A DNA stretch of 43,090 nt, from the NCBI GenBank assembly GCA_009695205.1, contig SIBK01000035.1:1-43090 (forward strand), written 5' to 3'. The DNA comes from Pedosphaera sp. GTDB lineage: Bacteria > Verrucomicrobiota > Verrucomicrobiia > Limisphaerales > UBA9464. The notes under the pieces were generated by a model. That model searched no databases. It worked only from the letters and a program-made list of their open reading frames with translations, and had not been told where the DNA came from. The translations under genes and the position numbers were made by a program. The stretch's first letter is position 1. The number at the start of each line of letters is the position of its first letter. Below, in pieces: positions 18,060 through 25,850 of this stretch.

Positions 18060-18719
18060 TTACTTTGGCGGAAAATCCACTTTTATGGTTTCGCCGGATT
18101 TCACATCCACCGGGCGTTGCCAGGTGATGTCTTCTTTCACCCAAGCTTTGAGGACGTAGTTGCCGGCCGGCAGGTTTTCCAGACGATAGATGCCGTTCGT
18201 GTCAGTCTTGGTGAAGTAAGGGGTATCGACGACGAGCACCGTGCCGCGCATGTACTCGTGAATCTCGCACCGCAACCGGACGACGCCCGACTTATTGAAC
18301 AGGATCGCCCCGGGTTGGACGTCCTTGCGATAGCGGCCCAGGTCAAATCTATTGATTTTTGAGAAGGAAAGTACGTTGTGGTATTCGTCGTCGAAGTTTG
18401 GAAATTGCACCCGCATGTCCTTTTGGATCACCAGCAGGCCCGTGATGAATTGTAGATTCTTTTGGCCCATCTGAGCAGGCGCAGCAGCGTCGGCTCTGGC
18501 AGATGCCAAGAAATTTCTCTCCAGGTAAATCGCGGCCAAGGGCGGTTCAGGCGGCGCGGGGATGGCACCCGACTTGATAACATAGCGCGGCTGCGAGAGG
18601 GTTTCAGCGGAGCGTAGAGGCAAGGTGACTTTGCCCTCGATCACTCCTTGAGCAATCGCCTCCACGCACTCGCTTAAGCAAATCACCCCTGCGAAAACCA
18701 GACACCGTAGTCGATTCAT
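18060..18719 (-). CDS. Cupredoxin-like periplasmic protein with regulatory-like beta-sandwich
   Basis: 219 residues. The ATG at 18719 starts a signal peptide (MNRLRCLVFAGVICLSECVEAIAQ). The middle resembles plastocyanin-type proteins often labelled methylamine utilization protein: the spacing His114 (DEYHNV), Cys151, His154 and Met157 (RCEIHEYM) is that of a type 1 copper site. The C-terminal 60 residues (TDTNGIYRLENLPAGNYVLKAWV) are a carboxypeptidase-regulatory-like sandwich. The gene is intact and is the first of a reverse operon with the broken cyclase and porin, the cyclase start lying about 50 bases downstream. In other bacteria similar cupredoxins sit beside cyclase genes, as far as I recall. 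Copper binding is inferred from ligands only. Confidence 0.8.
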   Translation of the reverse strand: MNRLRCLVFAGVICLSECVEAIAQGVIEGKVTLPLRSAETLSQPRYVIKSGAIPAPPEPPLAAIYLERNFLASARADAAAPAQMGQKNLQFITGLLVIQKDMRVQFPNFDDEYHNVLSFSKINRFDLGRYRKDVQPGAILFNKSGVVRLRCEIHEYMRGTVLVVDTPYFTKTDTNGIYRLENLPAGNYVLKAWVKEDITWQRPVDVKSGETIKVDFPPK

Positions 18720-18788
18720 AGTCCAACCTATTTCAATGACCGTGACGGCATTATTCGCGGCCGGATTCTCGCGCGGGTTTGGGCGAGA

Positions 18789-18802
18789 GGAGATATCTCT
18801 CC
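18789..18802. repeat. Short inverted repeat in the divergent intergenic region
   Basis: GGAGA and TCTCC flank TATC. It lies 70 bases upstream of the cupredoxin start in the 350-base gap between that gene and arsR. It might be an operator for the reverse operon. Apart from this and the arsR promoter, I see no gene in 18720-19036. Confidence 0.3.
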
Positions 18803-19036
18803 AAGAAAATTGATAAGCATTTGCTTGACACTCCGCGGTCATGGAAATCGGGCCCATTGGCAAAATGGATTTCTGGTGCACGGTCCGCGCACGGAAGTTG
18901 CAATTCAAGGTGCTTTCAGACGGGGGGCAGACCGTCAGCCCGGGCCGAATGCCAGGTTTGGCGAACTGTGGTGCTTGCCTCACGACTTCGCTCTTCCGCC
19001 GCGTAACCGTATTCGATTCCAAATCAACGCCCGAGA

Positions 19037-19065
19037 TTGACAGCACGAACTTGCTTCAGTATCTC
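19037..19065 (+). promoter_or_regulatory. Putative sigma-70-type promoter of arsR
   Basis: A perfect TTGACA at 19037-19042 is followed after 17 bases by TATCTC at 19060-19065, a poor -10 with 3 of 6 matches. The position immediately before the ArsR-type palindrome and the arsR start codons supports it. Start of transcription would fall near 19072. Confidence 0.45.
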
Positions 19066-19066
19066 T

Positions 19067-19086
19067 ATTTCGATGTATGGCGAAAT
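19067..19086. promoter_or_regulatory. Putative ArsR operator palindrome
   Basis: ATTTCG and CGAAAT form a perfect 6-bp inverted repeat with an 8-base spacer (19073-19080). It lies just behind the -10 element and covers the first possible arsR ATG. ArsR/SmtB repressors bind such dyads at their own promoters and let go on binding arsenite, so this is the expected autoregulatory site. The assignment is by position and symmetry. Confidence 0.55.
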
Positions 19087-19555
19087 GACGAAACAAACGA
19101 TGCATGAGTTTATGAACATCACCAAGGCGCTGGCAGACGAAAACCGCGTCCGCGCCCTGCTGGCCTTACGGAAGGGCGAACTGTGCGTCTGCCAGATCAC
19201 CGAACTGTTCGGGCTTGCCCCGTCCACCGTCTCAAAGCATCTGTCCATTCTGTTTCAGGCGGGACTCGTGGAATCGCGCAAGGATGGGCGCTGGATTTAC
19301 TACCAGTTGCCGGGGAAGAATGCTTCGGTGGAGGCGCGCGAGGCGCTGGACTGGATGGAAAAGGCGCTCGCCAACAGCCCGCACGTTTTGGAAGACAACA
19401 AACAGCTCAAAAAGATTCTCAAGCAAGACCCGGCGGATTTATGTAAACGACAAACTCAAAAGTTAAACCGACCCTTCTCATCCTCTGCACGGGGAATTCG
19501 TGCCGCAGTCATCGGGCCGAAGGCATCCTGCGCGCGGCGGCGGGCGATATGCTGA
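19085..19555 (+). CDS. arsR: ArsR-family metalloregulatory repressor
   Basis: Winged-helix repressor. The core reads [17 protein letters not shown], then ELCVCQI with the paired Cys that bind As(III) in this ArsR class, and [29 protein letters not shown], the recognition helix and wing. Possible starts are ATG 19073, 19085 and 19100. I chose 19085 because 19073 lies within the operator; 19100 fits the family equally well. The domain ends near [13 protein letters not shown] (about 19443), yet the frame runs on to 19555, overlapping arsC by about 110 bases. That long tail is unusual and suggests that the original stop was lost. Likely repressor of the arsenic operon behind it. Confidence 0.85.
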   Translation: MTKQTMHEFMNITKALADENRVRALLALRKGELCVCQITELFGLAPSTVSKHLSILFQAGLVESRKDGRWIYYQLPGKNASVEAREALDWMEKALANSPHVLEDNKQLKKILKQDPADLCKRQTQKLNRPFSSSARGIRAAVIGPKASCARRRAIC

Positions 19556-19909
19556 ACGTGCAAAGCGCCGGGTCGAAACCAGGCGGCTACGTCCATCCGC
19601 TCGCGATTCAGGAGATGAAGGAAATCCGCATGGATATTTCCCCCCCATCATTCCAAGCACAGGAATGATTTTTTACAGCAGCCAGTGGAAACCGTTATCA
19701 CGGTCTGCGGCAATGCGGATCAGGCGTGCCCGATGTTTCCCGGCCAGATGAACCGCCACCATTGGGGGTTCGACGACCCCGCCCACGCCACCGGCACGGA
19801 GGAGGAGACGCTGGCCGTGTTCCGCAAAGGGCGAGATGAAATCAAGAGGGTGTTCGAGGCTTACGCCGAGGGTCGCCGTGATCAGGCGAAAACGGCTCAA
19901 ACAGCATGA
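19447..19909 (+). pseudogene. arsC: Frameshifted thioredoxin-coupled arsenate reductase (LMW-PTPase fold)
   Basis: The first half reads [20 protein letters not shown] with the P-loop Cys-x5-Arg of arsenate reductases, then EGILRAAAG and EIRMDIS. At 19640-19646 seven C occur where six would keep the frame. The actual frame stops at TGA 19666-19668, while the shifted frame continues with [29 protein letters not shown] (second redox Cys) and HWGFDDPAHATGTEEE. No ATG is present in frame: an ACG at 19447 follows a TAA and sits where ATG is expected. The whole would have about 153 residues and reduce arsenate to arsenite. A single homopolymer indel may be a real lesion, slippage or a read error. 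Confidence 0.8.
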
Positions 19910-19983
19910 CCAAACAAAGCATCGCTCCAGATCCGCCGGCGCCTAACTTCGGGTCGAGAATCGAAAACTCGTCGTCGACTTAA
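19906..19983 (+). pseudogene. 25-codon stub, possibly the start of an arsenite efflux gene
   Basis: ATG at 19906 overlaps the arsC stop (ATGA), as expected of a third operon gene. The 25 codons begin MTKQSIAPDPPA, which recalls the polar N-terminus of Acr3 arsenite permeases, but no membrane segment follows; the frame ends at 19983 inside the oppositely oriented epimerase gene. I take it as the first about 16 codons of a transporter cut off by a deletion or rearrangement joint near 19950. Acr3 identity is a guess from context. Confidence 0.4.
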
Positions 19984-21103
19984 GTTTCTGGCCGGGGCGG
20001 ACGATGTTCTGGGGAAATGTCGGGTGATTCGGCCAGTCCGGGAAATGCTGCGTTTCCAGGCAAAATCCGCCCCATTTCGGATATTGAATACCGCCAGTGC
20101 CCGTGATGCTGGCGTCCAGGTGAATCGCCGTGTAGAGTTGAACTCCGGGTTCCGTGGTACGCACCTCCATCACTCGGCCCGAACCGGGCTCATACACACG
20201 AGCCGCAAGACCGAGCGAGCCGCCTCCGTGATTGAGGACAAAATTATGGTCGTAGCCCGGCGTGGATAAACCCGTCGCGGCGTGTCGTTCACCAATCGCA
20301 TGGGGTGTCCGGAAGTCGAGCGCCGTGCCTGCGACGGATCGCAGTTCTCCAGTAGGAATGAGTCCGTCGTCCACAGCGGTAAATCGGTCCGCGTTCATCT
20401 CAACCACGTGCTTTAATACATCCCCGGATCCAGCGAGGTTGAAGTAGCTGTGGTTGGTCAGGTTGACAACCGTCGCCCGATCGGTGGTGGCTTCGTAGTC
20501 AATCCGTAATTCGTCGTCTGCCGTCAATATATACGTGACGGTGACGGCGAGGGTGCCCGGGTAACCTTCCTCGCCATCCGGGCTGGTGTAGTGGAACGCC
20601 ACCGCCGCGTAATCGGCATGCAGGGGAAGCGCCTCGCCTCTCCAAACTTTTTTGTCGAACCCTTGAAGGCCACCGTGAAGATGATTTGGGCCATTGTTTT
20701 TCGCCAGTGTATAGGTCTGCCCATCCAAGGTAAACCGTCCCTCCTTGATGCGATTGGCGAATCGACCGGCGATCACTCCGAAGAACGGATGGCCTTGCTG
20801 ATAGCGGGCAAGATTATCAAACCCGAGTACAACATTACCCGGTCTGCCTCCGCGGTCCCGGACCCGGAGTTCCGTCAGGGTGCCACCCAGTTCCATGATC
20901 CTGGCGGTGGTGCCGTGGGAGTTGCGGAGTGAAAAGCGGCGGACGGGGGTGCCGTTTGGCTGTGCCCCAAAGTTTTCAACGTCGAGGGTCATGGTGGATT
21001 TTCCGGTGTAAACTCGAGGACCGGTCTGGGTGCAGCCGGCCAGTGGAATAGAAAGGCCGCCAAGAGCGATCAAGGCTTGACGGCGGGAGAATTGGGTTCG
21101 CAT
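19943..21103 (-). CDS. galM: Aldose 1-epimerase (galactose mutarotase), lipoprotein-type
   Basis: 386 residues from ATG 21103. The N-terminus (FSRRQALIALGGLSIPLAGC) combines a twin Arg with a lipobox ending at Cys24, so export and lipid anchoring are likely. The galactose mutarotase fold is clear: GNVVLGFDNL, GRFANRIKEGRF, NNGPNHLHGG with the substrate His, LTNHSYFNLAG with the catalytic His, GYDHNFVLN and the catalytic Glu in LETQHFPDWPNHP. It interconverts alpha and beta anomers of free sugars, here probably in the periplasm. The frame is open upstream to 21445 but lacks leader character there. The 3-prime end overlaps the efflux stub on the other strand. Heptose kinase lies 85 bases upstream, same strand. 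Confidence 0.92.
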   Translation of the reverse strand: MRTQFSRRQALIALGGLSIPLAGCTQTGPRVYTGKSTMTLDVENFGAQPNGTPVRRFSLRNSHGTTARIMELGGTLTELRVRDRGGRPGNVVLGFDNLARYQQGHPFFGVIAGRFANRIKEGRFTLDGQTYTLAKNNGPNHLHGGLQGFDKKVWRGEALPLHADYAAVAFHYTSPDGEEGYPGTLAVTVTYILTADDELRIDYEATTDRATVVNLTNHSYFNLAGSGDVLKHVVEMNADRFTAVDDGLIPTGELRSVAGTALDFRTPHAIGERHAATGLSTPGYDHNFVLNHGGGSLGLAARVYEPGSGRVMEVRTTEPGVQLYTAIHLDASITGTGGIQYPKWGGFCLETQHFPDWPNHPTFPQNIVRPGQKLKSTTSFRFSTRS

Positions 21104-21188
21104 AAGAGAAATATGAAGTGGTCCAGTGATTAAATCGGTGCCGCGGCAAAGATGCAAACCCCGTCGTAACAGGTTTCGCGTCGGCGCG

Positions 21189-22202
21189 TCAGTCGTTGTG
21201 CTCGAAGCTGGCGATGAGTTCTTCCGGCGTAACCGTCGCTGTCCCCCGTTTTCCGACGACGACTCCGGCCGCATGATTGGCGAGGATGGCGGCCTCGACG
21301 GGCGATGCGCCGGCGACGATGGCAAAGGTGAACGCCGCGATGACCGTGTCACCGGCACCACTGACATCAAAAACTTCCCGGGCGACCGTGGGAATGTGGA
21401 CGGGTGGCATATTTCGTCGGCACAGGAGCAATCCCTGTTCTCCAAGGGTTATCAGCAGCAGGGCGGGAGTCAGGGTGTCGAGAATTCGCTGAGCGGCGGC
21501 CATCAATGGGCCATCCCGCAGTGGATGGTCGTCACGGACCGTGTCGGCAATACCGGCGAGTCCGAACGCCTCGCCGCGATTCGGCTTAATGAGAGACAAC
21601 CCACGAAGATCCAGATACGGCGACGGTTTGGCATCGAAGCTCAGCCATTTTCCGGTTTTCCGACACAGGGACTTGAGCGATTCCAGGGCCGCCGGCGTCA
21701 CGCATCCCTTGCCATAATCGGCCACGATAACGCCATCGGCCGATGGAAGGGCGCGGGCGAGAGCCCGTTGGAGTGTATCAGCGTCGTGCGTGTCCAGGGG
21801 TTGACGGTTCTCGCGGTCGAGTCGAGTGATCTGTTGCTGCCCTGCCACGATCCGCATTTTGAGGGATGTGGGGCGGGTCCCGAGAGCGAGCAGCCCCGAG
21901 CATTCCACCTTGGATTCACGCAAAAGAGCCGTCAAGCGATCGGCTGGGGAGTCGTTTCCGACGGCTCCGAAAAGTCGGGTCTGGATGCCGAGGGCGGAGA
22001 GGTTTCGGGCGACATTGGCGGCGCCCCCCGGCATCCAGCTTTCCCGCTCAAAATCGACTATTGGAACGGGTGCCTCGGGGGAAATGCGGCTAACGCGACC
22101 CCAGACGAAATGATCGAGCATGACGTCACCAAACACGAGCAGGCGGCGTTTGGCGGCGTTGCGCAACAGGGACCGTAGACGAGGATGGGTGCGAGAAGGC
22201 AC
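21189..22202 (-). CDS. D-glycero-beta-D-manno-heptose-7-phosphate kinase (PfkB family)
   Basis: 337 residues from GTG 22202; another GTG at 22298 would add 32 residues without family likeness. The start RLLVFGDVMLDHFVWG, then ISPEAPVPIVDF and MPGGAANVARNLSALG, is the RfaE1/HldE kinase signature. IKPNRGEA and DVSGAGDTVIAAF carry the ATP site with the catalytic Asp. The protein lacks the nucleotidyltransferase half found in HldE of enterics, so the adenylyltransferase must be a separate gene. It phosphorylates heptose 7-phosphate at position 1 in the route to ADP-heptose for lipopolysaccharide core. It is followed by the epimerase gene. Confidence 0.88.
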   Translation of the reverse strand: MPSRTHPRLRSLLRNAAKRRLLVFGDVMLDHFVWGRVSRISPEAPVPIVDFERESWMPGGAANVARNLSALGIQTRLFGAVGNDSPADRLTALLRESKVECSGLLALGTRPTSLKMRIVAGQQQITRLDRENRQPLDTHDADTLQRALARALPSADGVIVADYGKGCVTPAALESLKSLCRKTGKWLSFDAKPSPYLDLRGLSLIKPNRGEAFGLAGIADTVRDDHPLRDGPLMAAAQRILDTLTPALLLITLGEQGLLLCRRNMPPVHIPTVAREVFDVSGAGDTVIAAFTFAIVAGASPVEAAILANHAAGVVVGKRGTATVTPEELIASFEHND

Positions 22203-22307
22203 GCGGGGGGATACCTGGAACGGATGAGGAGGGCAACTCGGGATCGTTTTTTCCCCCCACAAAGGGAGTGTGTCAATATGGGCACGATGAATTGCCACCG
22301 ACTAGCG

Positions 22308-22334
22308 AAAAAAAGCCCCGGCGAATGCTGGGGC
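22308..22334 (-). terminator. Rho-independent terminator behind the glutathione peroxidase gene
   Basis: Read on the reverse strand, GCCCC (22334-22330), a ten-base loop and GGGGC (22319-22315) are followed by seven T (22314-22308). It lies 30 bases past the peroxidase stop, in the right orientation. Confidence 0.8.
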
Positions 22335-22363
22335 GCGGACAAATTAGGCGATGCCTTGCTAGG

Positions 22364-22915
22364 CTACTTCGCCTTGAGAGCCTCTTCGATGGCGGCCACC
22401 ACAGTGGCATCATTCGGCGTTACTTTCGGATGGAAACGTTTGAGGACTTCGCCGTTTCGGCTGATGAGGAATTTCCCGAAATTCCATTCGATCTCACCCG
22501 GAAACTTGGCGTTCTTGCCGGTCAGGGCCGCGTACAAGGGGTGTTGTTCGCCGCCTTTGACGTGCACCTTACCCATGAGGGGGAAGGTTACGTTATACTT
22601 GCTTGAGCAAAAGGTCTTTATCTCCTCGGGAGTCCCCGGCTCCTGGGAGCCGAAATCATTGCAGGGCACTCCGAGAATTACGAGGCCCTGGCTCTTGTAT
22701 GTCTTGTAAAGGGCCTCGAGTGCGTCGTACTGCGGGGTTAGGCCGCACTTCGATGCCACGTTCACGAGCAGAACAGTCTTGCCTTTGTAAGCCTTCAGCG
22801 AGGTGTCCTTGCCGTCAATGTCTTTTAATGGAATGTCTTGCACAGTAGGCGTGCTGGCGGCCAGCAACGAGGCCGTGGCAGCAATGAGAGTTACCAAGGT
22901 TCGAATCGTTTTCAT
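22364..22915 (-). CDS. Exported glutathione peroxidase (Cys type)
   Basis: 183 residues. A signal peptide (MKTIRTLVTLIAATASLLAAS) puts it in the periplasm. NVASKCGLTPQY contains the peroxidatic Cys57 in place of selenocysteine. Gln91 (FGSQEPG), Trp144 and Asn145 (EIEWNFGKF) complete the catalytic tetrad. Cys103 in TFCSSKYNVTFP is the usual resolving Cys of thioredoxin-dependent members. It reduces hydrogen peroxide or lipid hydroperoxides. A clear terminator follows, so it is probably a single-gene unit. It is divergent from the VC0807-like gene with a 124-base gap. Confidence 0.93.
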   Translation of the reverse strand: MKTIRTLVTLIAATASLLAASTPTVQDIPLKDIDGKDTSLKAYKGKTVLLVNVASKCGLTPQYDALEALYKTYKSQGLVILGVPCNDFGSQEPGTPEEIKTFCSSKYNVTFPLMGKVHVKGGEQHPLYAALTGKNAKFPGEIEWNFGKFLISRNGEVLKRFHPKVTPNDATVVAAIEEALKAK

Positions 22916-23039
22916 TGACGGTATTATGGATGGGCGACAGATTCTGTCAATTCAGGCAATTTTTTTGAAAGCGTTGCCACATTGCCTCCCATTTGCCTTG
23001 GCCGCGCCGTAGGTTTCCGACCAGCCTTGCGGATTGCTC

Positions 23040-23795
23040 ATGAATCCGACGACGACGCCAGCTGCCGCACCGAAACCAGAGAACATTTGGTTGAATCTTC
23101 TCTGTAATGTCATTCTTCCCGGCTTTTTCCTCAACCAATTGTCAAAGCCGGAGCGACTGGGACCCGTCTGGGGGCTCGTGGTGTCGCTCGCGCTCCCGCT
23201 CGGATACGGTGTCTGGGATCTCGCAACGCGCCGGACATTCAACATCTTCTCTATTCTTGGATTTGTCAGCACTCTCGCCACCGGTGTGCTCGGCCTCCTG
23301 AAGACAGACGCATACTGGGTGGCGGTTAAGGAGGCGGCGATTCCGTTGCTGCTGGGACTGGCGATTCCGCTATCGCTTCGCACGCGCCAGCCACTGGTGA
23401 AGGTTCTCTTATTCAACGATCAGGTGTTGGATACCCATCGCATCCAGCAAGCGTTGGCGAAGCGAAACACGGTCGCGCAGTTTGAACTGCTTCTGGGACG
23501 GTCCTCCTGGATCCTCGCAGGGTCGTTTCTGATCAGTGCGGCGCTGAATTTTATTCTCGCTCGATGGTTGCTCACCGCGGCTCCCGGTTCGCCGGAGTTC
23601 AATGCGCAGTTGGGGAAGATGAACTGGGTTTCCTGGCCCGTGATTGTGGTGCCCAGCTTCGGAATAATGCTGTTCGCCCTGTTTCGACTGATGAAAGGGG
23701 TCGAACGGCTGTCGGGGCTAAAGCCGGAGGAGATTTTCCGGATGCCTCCTCCGAAAAACCAAACCGGTTTAGGAAATGGCCCGCTGCCGCCGTGA
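23040..23795 (+). CDS. VC0807-like integral membrane protein
   Basis: 251 residues, ATG 23040. About six membrane segments are visible (LLCNVILPGFFLNQL; GPVWGLVVSLALPLGYGVWD; IFSILGFVSTLATGVLGLL; AAIPLLLGLAIPLSL; SWILAGSFLISAALNFILA; WPVIVVPSFGIMLFALFRLM). The run of LGPVWGL...PLGYG and the FN-x-x-SILG loop resemble the VC0807 family, whose function is unknown. The 3-prime 197 bases overlap the end of the RluA reading frame on the other strand. No close operon partner on its strand. Confidence 0.75.
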   Translation: MNPTTTPAAAPKPENIWLNLLCNVILPGFFLNQLSKPERLGPVWGLVVSLALPLGYGVWDLATRRTFNIFSILGFVSTLATGVLGLLKTDAYWVAVKEAAIPLLLGLAIPLSLRTRQPLVKVLLFNDQVLDTHRIQQALAKRNTVAQFELLLGRSSWILAGSFLISAALNFILARWLLTAAPGSPEFNAQLGKMNWVSWPVIVVPSFGIMLFALFRLMKGVERLSGLKPEEIFRMPPPKNQTGLGNGPLPP

Positions 23796-24474
23796 TCCGG
23801 ACCGGTCGCCCCAAGAATGGATCCCGGTAGGAAAGGCCCACCGCCCGCAGACCCAGCTTCTGACCAACTCCGGAAGGCGCGGTGTCCGCCCGCCCGTAAA
23901 GATCGTCGCCCACGACCGGGCAGCCCGCCGCCAACAAATGGAGACGGATCTGATGCGTTCGGCCCGTATGGGGACGGGCTTCAATAACGGCCCGCCCCTC
24001 CCGCCGTGACAGTACACGAAACTCGGTTTCAGCGAGTTTGCCCTCCTTCAAATCCACACGGTGCCGGCCGGGATCTCCCGGAACCGGCCCCAGCGGATCA
24101 CGGCAGATCCATTCATCCCGCGTCGGAACTCCGGTCGTCACGGCTAAATACGTCTTGGAGACTTCCCGGCTTGCGAACAATTTGGAATAGGACTGAATCG
24201 CTCCAAGCGATTTCGAGAGCAATAGGATTCCGCTCGTGCCGGCGTCAAGGCGATGCACGTGCCTTAAGAACCGGAGATTGCGACTTCGAACCCAGAACGG
24301 GCGTTCCCGTAAAAGATCGACCAACGCCAAGTGCAGATTGCGGTCGGCATGTTCCCAATCATCCGGCCCCAGCATCCAACCCGGGGGCTTGTCGATGGCC
24401 ATCGATGCCCGGTCTTCGTGGAGAATCGAGATCGAGGTGCCGTCGGGCAGTTCGAAATGGTCTGGTTTTGCCAT
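23599..24474 (-). CDS. RluA-family RNA pseudouridine synthase
   Basis: 291 residues. The catalytic motif HRLDAGTSG with Asp77 is the RluA signature, followed by KSYLAV-type strands (KTYLAVTTG), ARPHTGRTHQIRLHL and GCPVVGDDLYG. It converts uridine to pseudouridine in rRNA or tRNA; the target site cannot be told. There is no S4 domain. The family core ends near GHFLNRFGF (about 23760). The last 50 or so residues (rich in Ser, Arg, Pro) are encoded opposite the VC0807-like gene and look like read-through sequence. It starts 3 bases behind the FG-GAP gene stop, so the two probably share a transcript. Confidence 0.88.
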   Translation of the reverse strand: MAKPDHFELPDGTSISILHEDRASMAIDKPPGWMLGPDDWEHADRNLHLALVDLLRERPFWVRSRNLRFLRHVHRLDAGTSGILLLSKSLGAIQSYSKLFASREVSKTYLAVTTGVPTRDEWICRDPLGPVPGDPGRHRVDLKEGKLAETEFRVLSRREGRAVIEARPHTGRTHQIRLHLLAAGCPVVGDDLYGRADTAPSGVGQKLGLRAVGLSYRDPFLGRPVRITAAAGHFLNRFGFSEEASGKSPPALAPTAVRPLSSVETGRTALFRSWAPQSRARKPSSSSPTAH

Positions 24475-24477
24475 GGG

Positions 24478-25677
24478 TCAATGAGCCGCCGTCTCGTTCA
24501 AGTAGATCTTCACATTGTGCGTAGACCGACCGGCGGCGATGATGTCCAGGCGGCCATCCCCATTTAGATCGGCGAGACAAAGGTCCTCGCAAGCCATGGT
24601 GTTGTCGTCGATCAATACAGAACTCCATTCTCCCGCCGCGTTGTCCTTTGGAATGAATAGCCGAATGCCAACTTTCGCGCCCGGCCGGTTCATTGCTCGC
24701 CAGCCGACGACAATCTGGTCCCGACCCGATCCGAGCAAGTCACCACACCCAAGAGCATGGCCATCGACCAGCGATTCATCAAGAACGAGGCGATCCCAAA
24801 GATTCGTGCCGCCTTTTGCGGGTGGCCGATAGATAACAAGGGCATTGCCGTGCATCGGCTCGACCGTGGCCACAAACCGCCCGCCTCCGGGAAGGCGCCC
24901 CATTCGCACTTCACCGGCTCCGCCCGCCCGCCCGTCAGCGATAGGTTCGAGCACGTTCCGGTTTTCTTCTTGCGACCAGTTCATGGCAAACACGCCCTCT
25001 TTGCTCCCGATCAACAGCTCCTGCGCCACATCGTCATCCCACTGTATTGGGTCGAAGTTGTGAGTTTTGTGGAGCGTATTCTGAAGCGTCGTGATCGCCC
25101 AATCGCCGCTTCCCATCGGCTTGACATAACGTTGAATGCGAACGCCTTCGCCGGCGCCGTCCTTATTGCCTCGACCATGCAGCGGAACCACCACGAGCGT
25201 CATTCGACCCTGCCAGTCCTTCACCCAGCGCATGCGATGAACGGTGGGCTCATGCGGTAGTTCAATCGGCTTCCAACGTTGGGTGCGATCAGCCGGCGCT
25301 TGGAGGTAAAAGACGGCACCGCTGTTGGTCGTGTCGCTGGGATTCCAACCCGCCCCAACCGCGATCTCGGCCTTGCCGTCCCCATCGATGTCCGCAGCTG
25401 CGACGCAGACGTGATCGAGCTTCGTGAGGTTTTCGGCGACGACGTATTTTTCCCAACCCGGGTTGCGATACCAGGCGATTTGGTTCTTGTCGCACAGCAC
25501 CAGGTCGGGTCGGCCGTCCCCGTCGATATCCGCGGTGGTAATGCCGTAGCCGATGGCGATGTTGGTATCCACATCCATCGTGCGGAAGCGTGGTTCGGGC
25601 GACGCAGCAAGTGCAGTGGCTGCAGACAGTGCAAGCAGGGACACAGTTGAGAAGTGCATAGGAAGAAACGGCGACAT
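24478..25677 (-). CDS. Secreted FG-GAP/VCBS repeat protein
   Basis: 399 residues from ATG 25677; ATG 25659 is an equally good start, both giving the signal peptide MHFSTVSLLALSAATALAAS. The chain forms a beta-propeller-like array with calcium-binding loops: TADIDGDGRPDLVL, AADIDGDGKAEIAV and LADLNGDGRLDIIAAG. Such proteins are common in PVC bacteria and are extracellular or surface-bound; the binding partner is unknown. The gene reads into rluA-like downstream with only three bases between. It is divergent from thrS. Confidence 0.85.
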   Translation of the reverse strand: MSPFLPMHFSTVSLLALSAATALAASPEPRFRTMDVDTNIAIGYGITTADIDGDGRPDLVLCDKNQIAWYRNPGWEKYVVAENLTKLDHVCVAAADIDGDGKAEIAVGAGWNPSDTTNSGAVFYLQAPADRTQRWKPIELPHEPTVHRMRWVKDWQGRMTLVVVPLHGRGNKDGAGEGVRIQRYVKPMGSGDWAITTLQNTLHKTHNFDPIQWDDDVAQELLIGSKEGVFAMNWSQEENRNVLEPIADGRAGGAGEVRMGRLPGGGRFVATVEPMHGNALVIYRPPAKGGTNLWDRLVLDESLVDGHALGCGDLLGSGRDQIVVGWRAMNRPGAKVGIRLFIPKDNAAGEWSSVLIDDNTMACEDLCLADLNGDGRLDIIAAGRSTHNVKIYLNETAAH

Positions 25678-25850
25678 GTTGCGGGTCTGTGTGGATTCGA
25701 CAAAGAGAAACCTGCGCCCCAACATGAGAAACCCGCGCCATGAGAAAACCCGAGGCAAGACTTCGGAGACGTGAGATGAAGGCGAGAATATTCGTTATTG
25801 CGTGCCAAAAACTCGCGCTCCTGTCTTTTTTTCGGGACATTCACCCCTGC

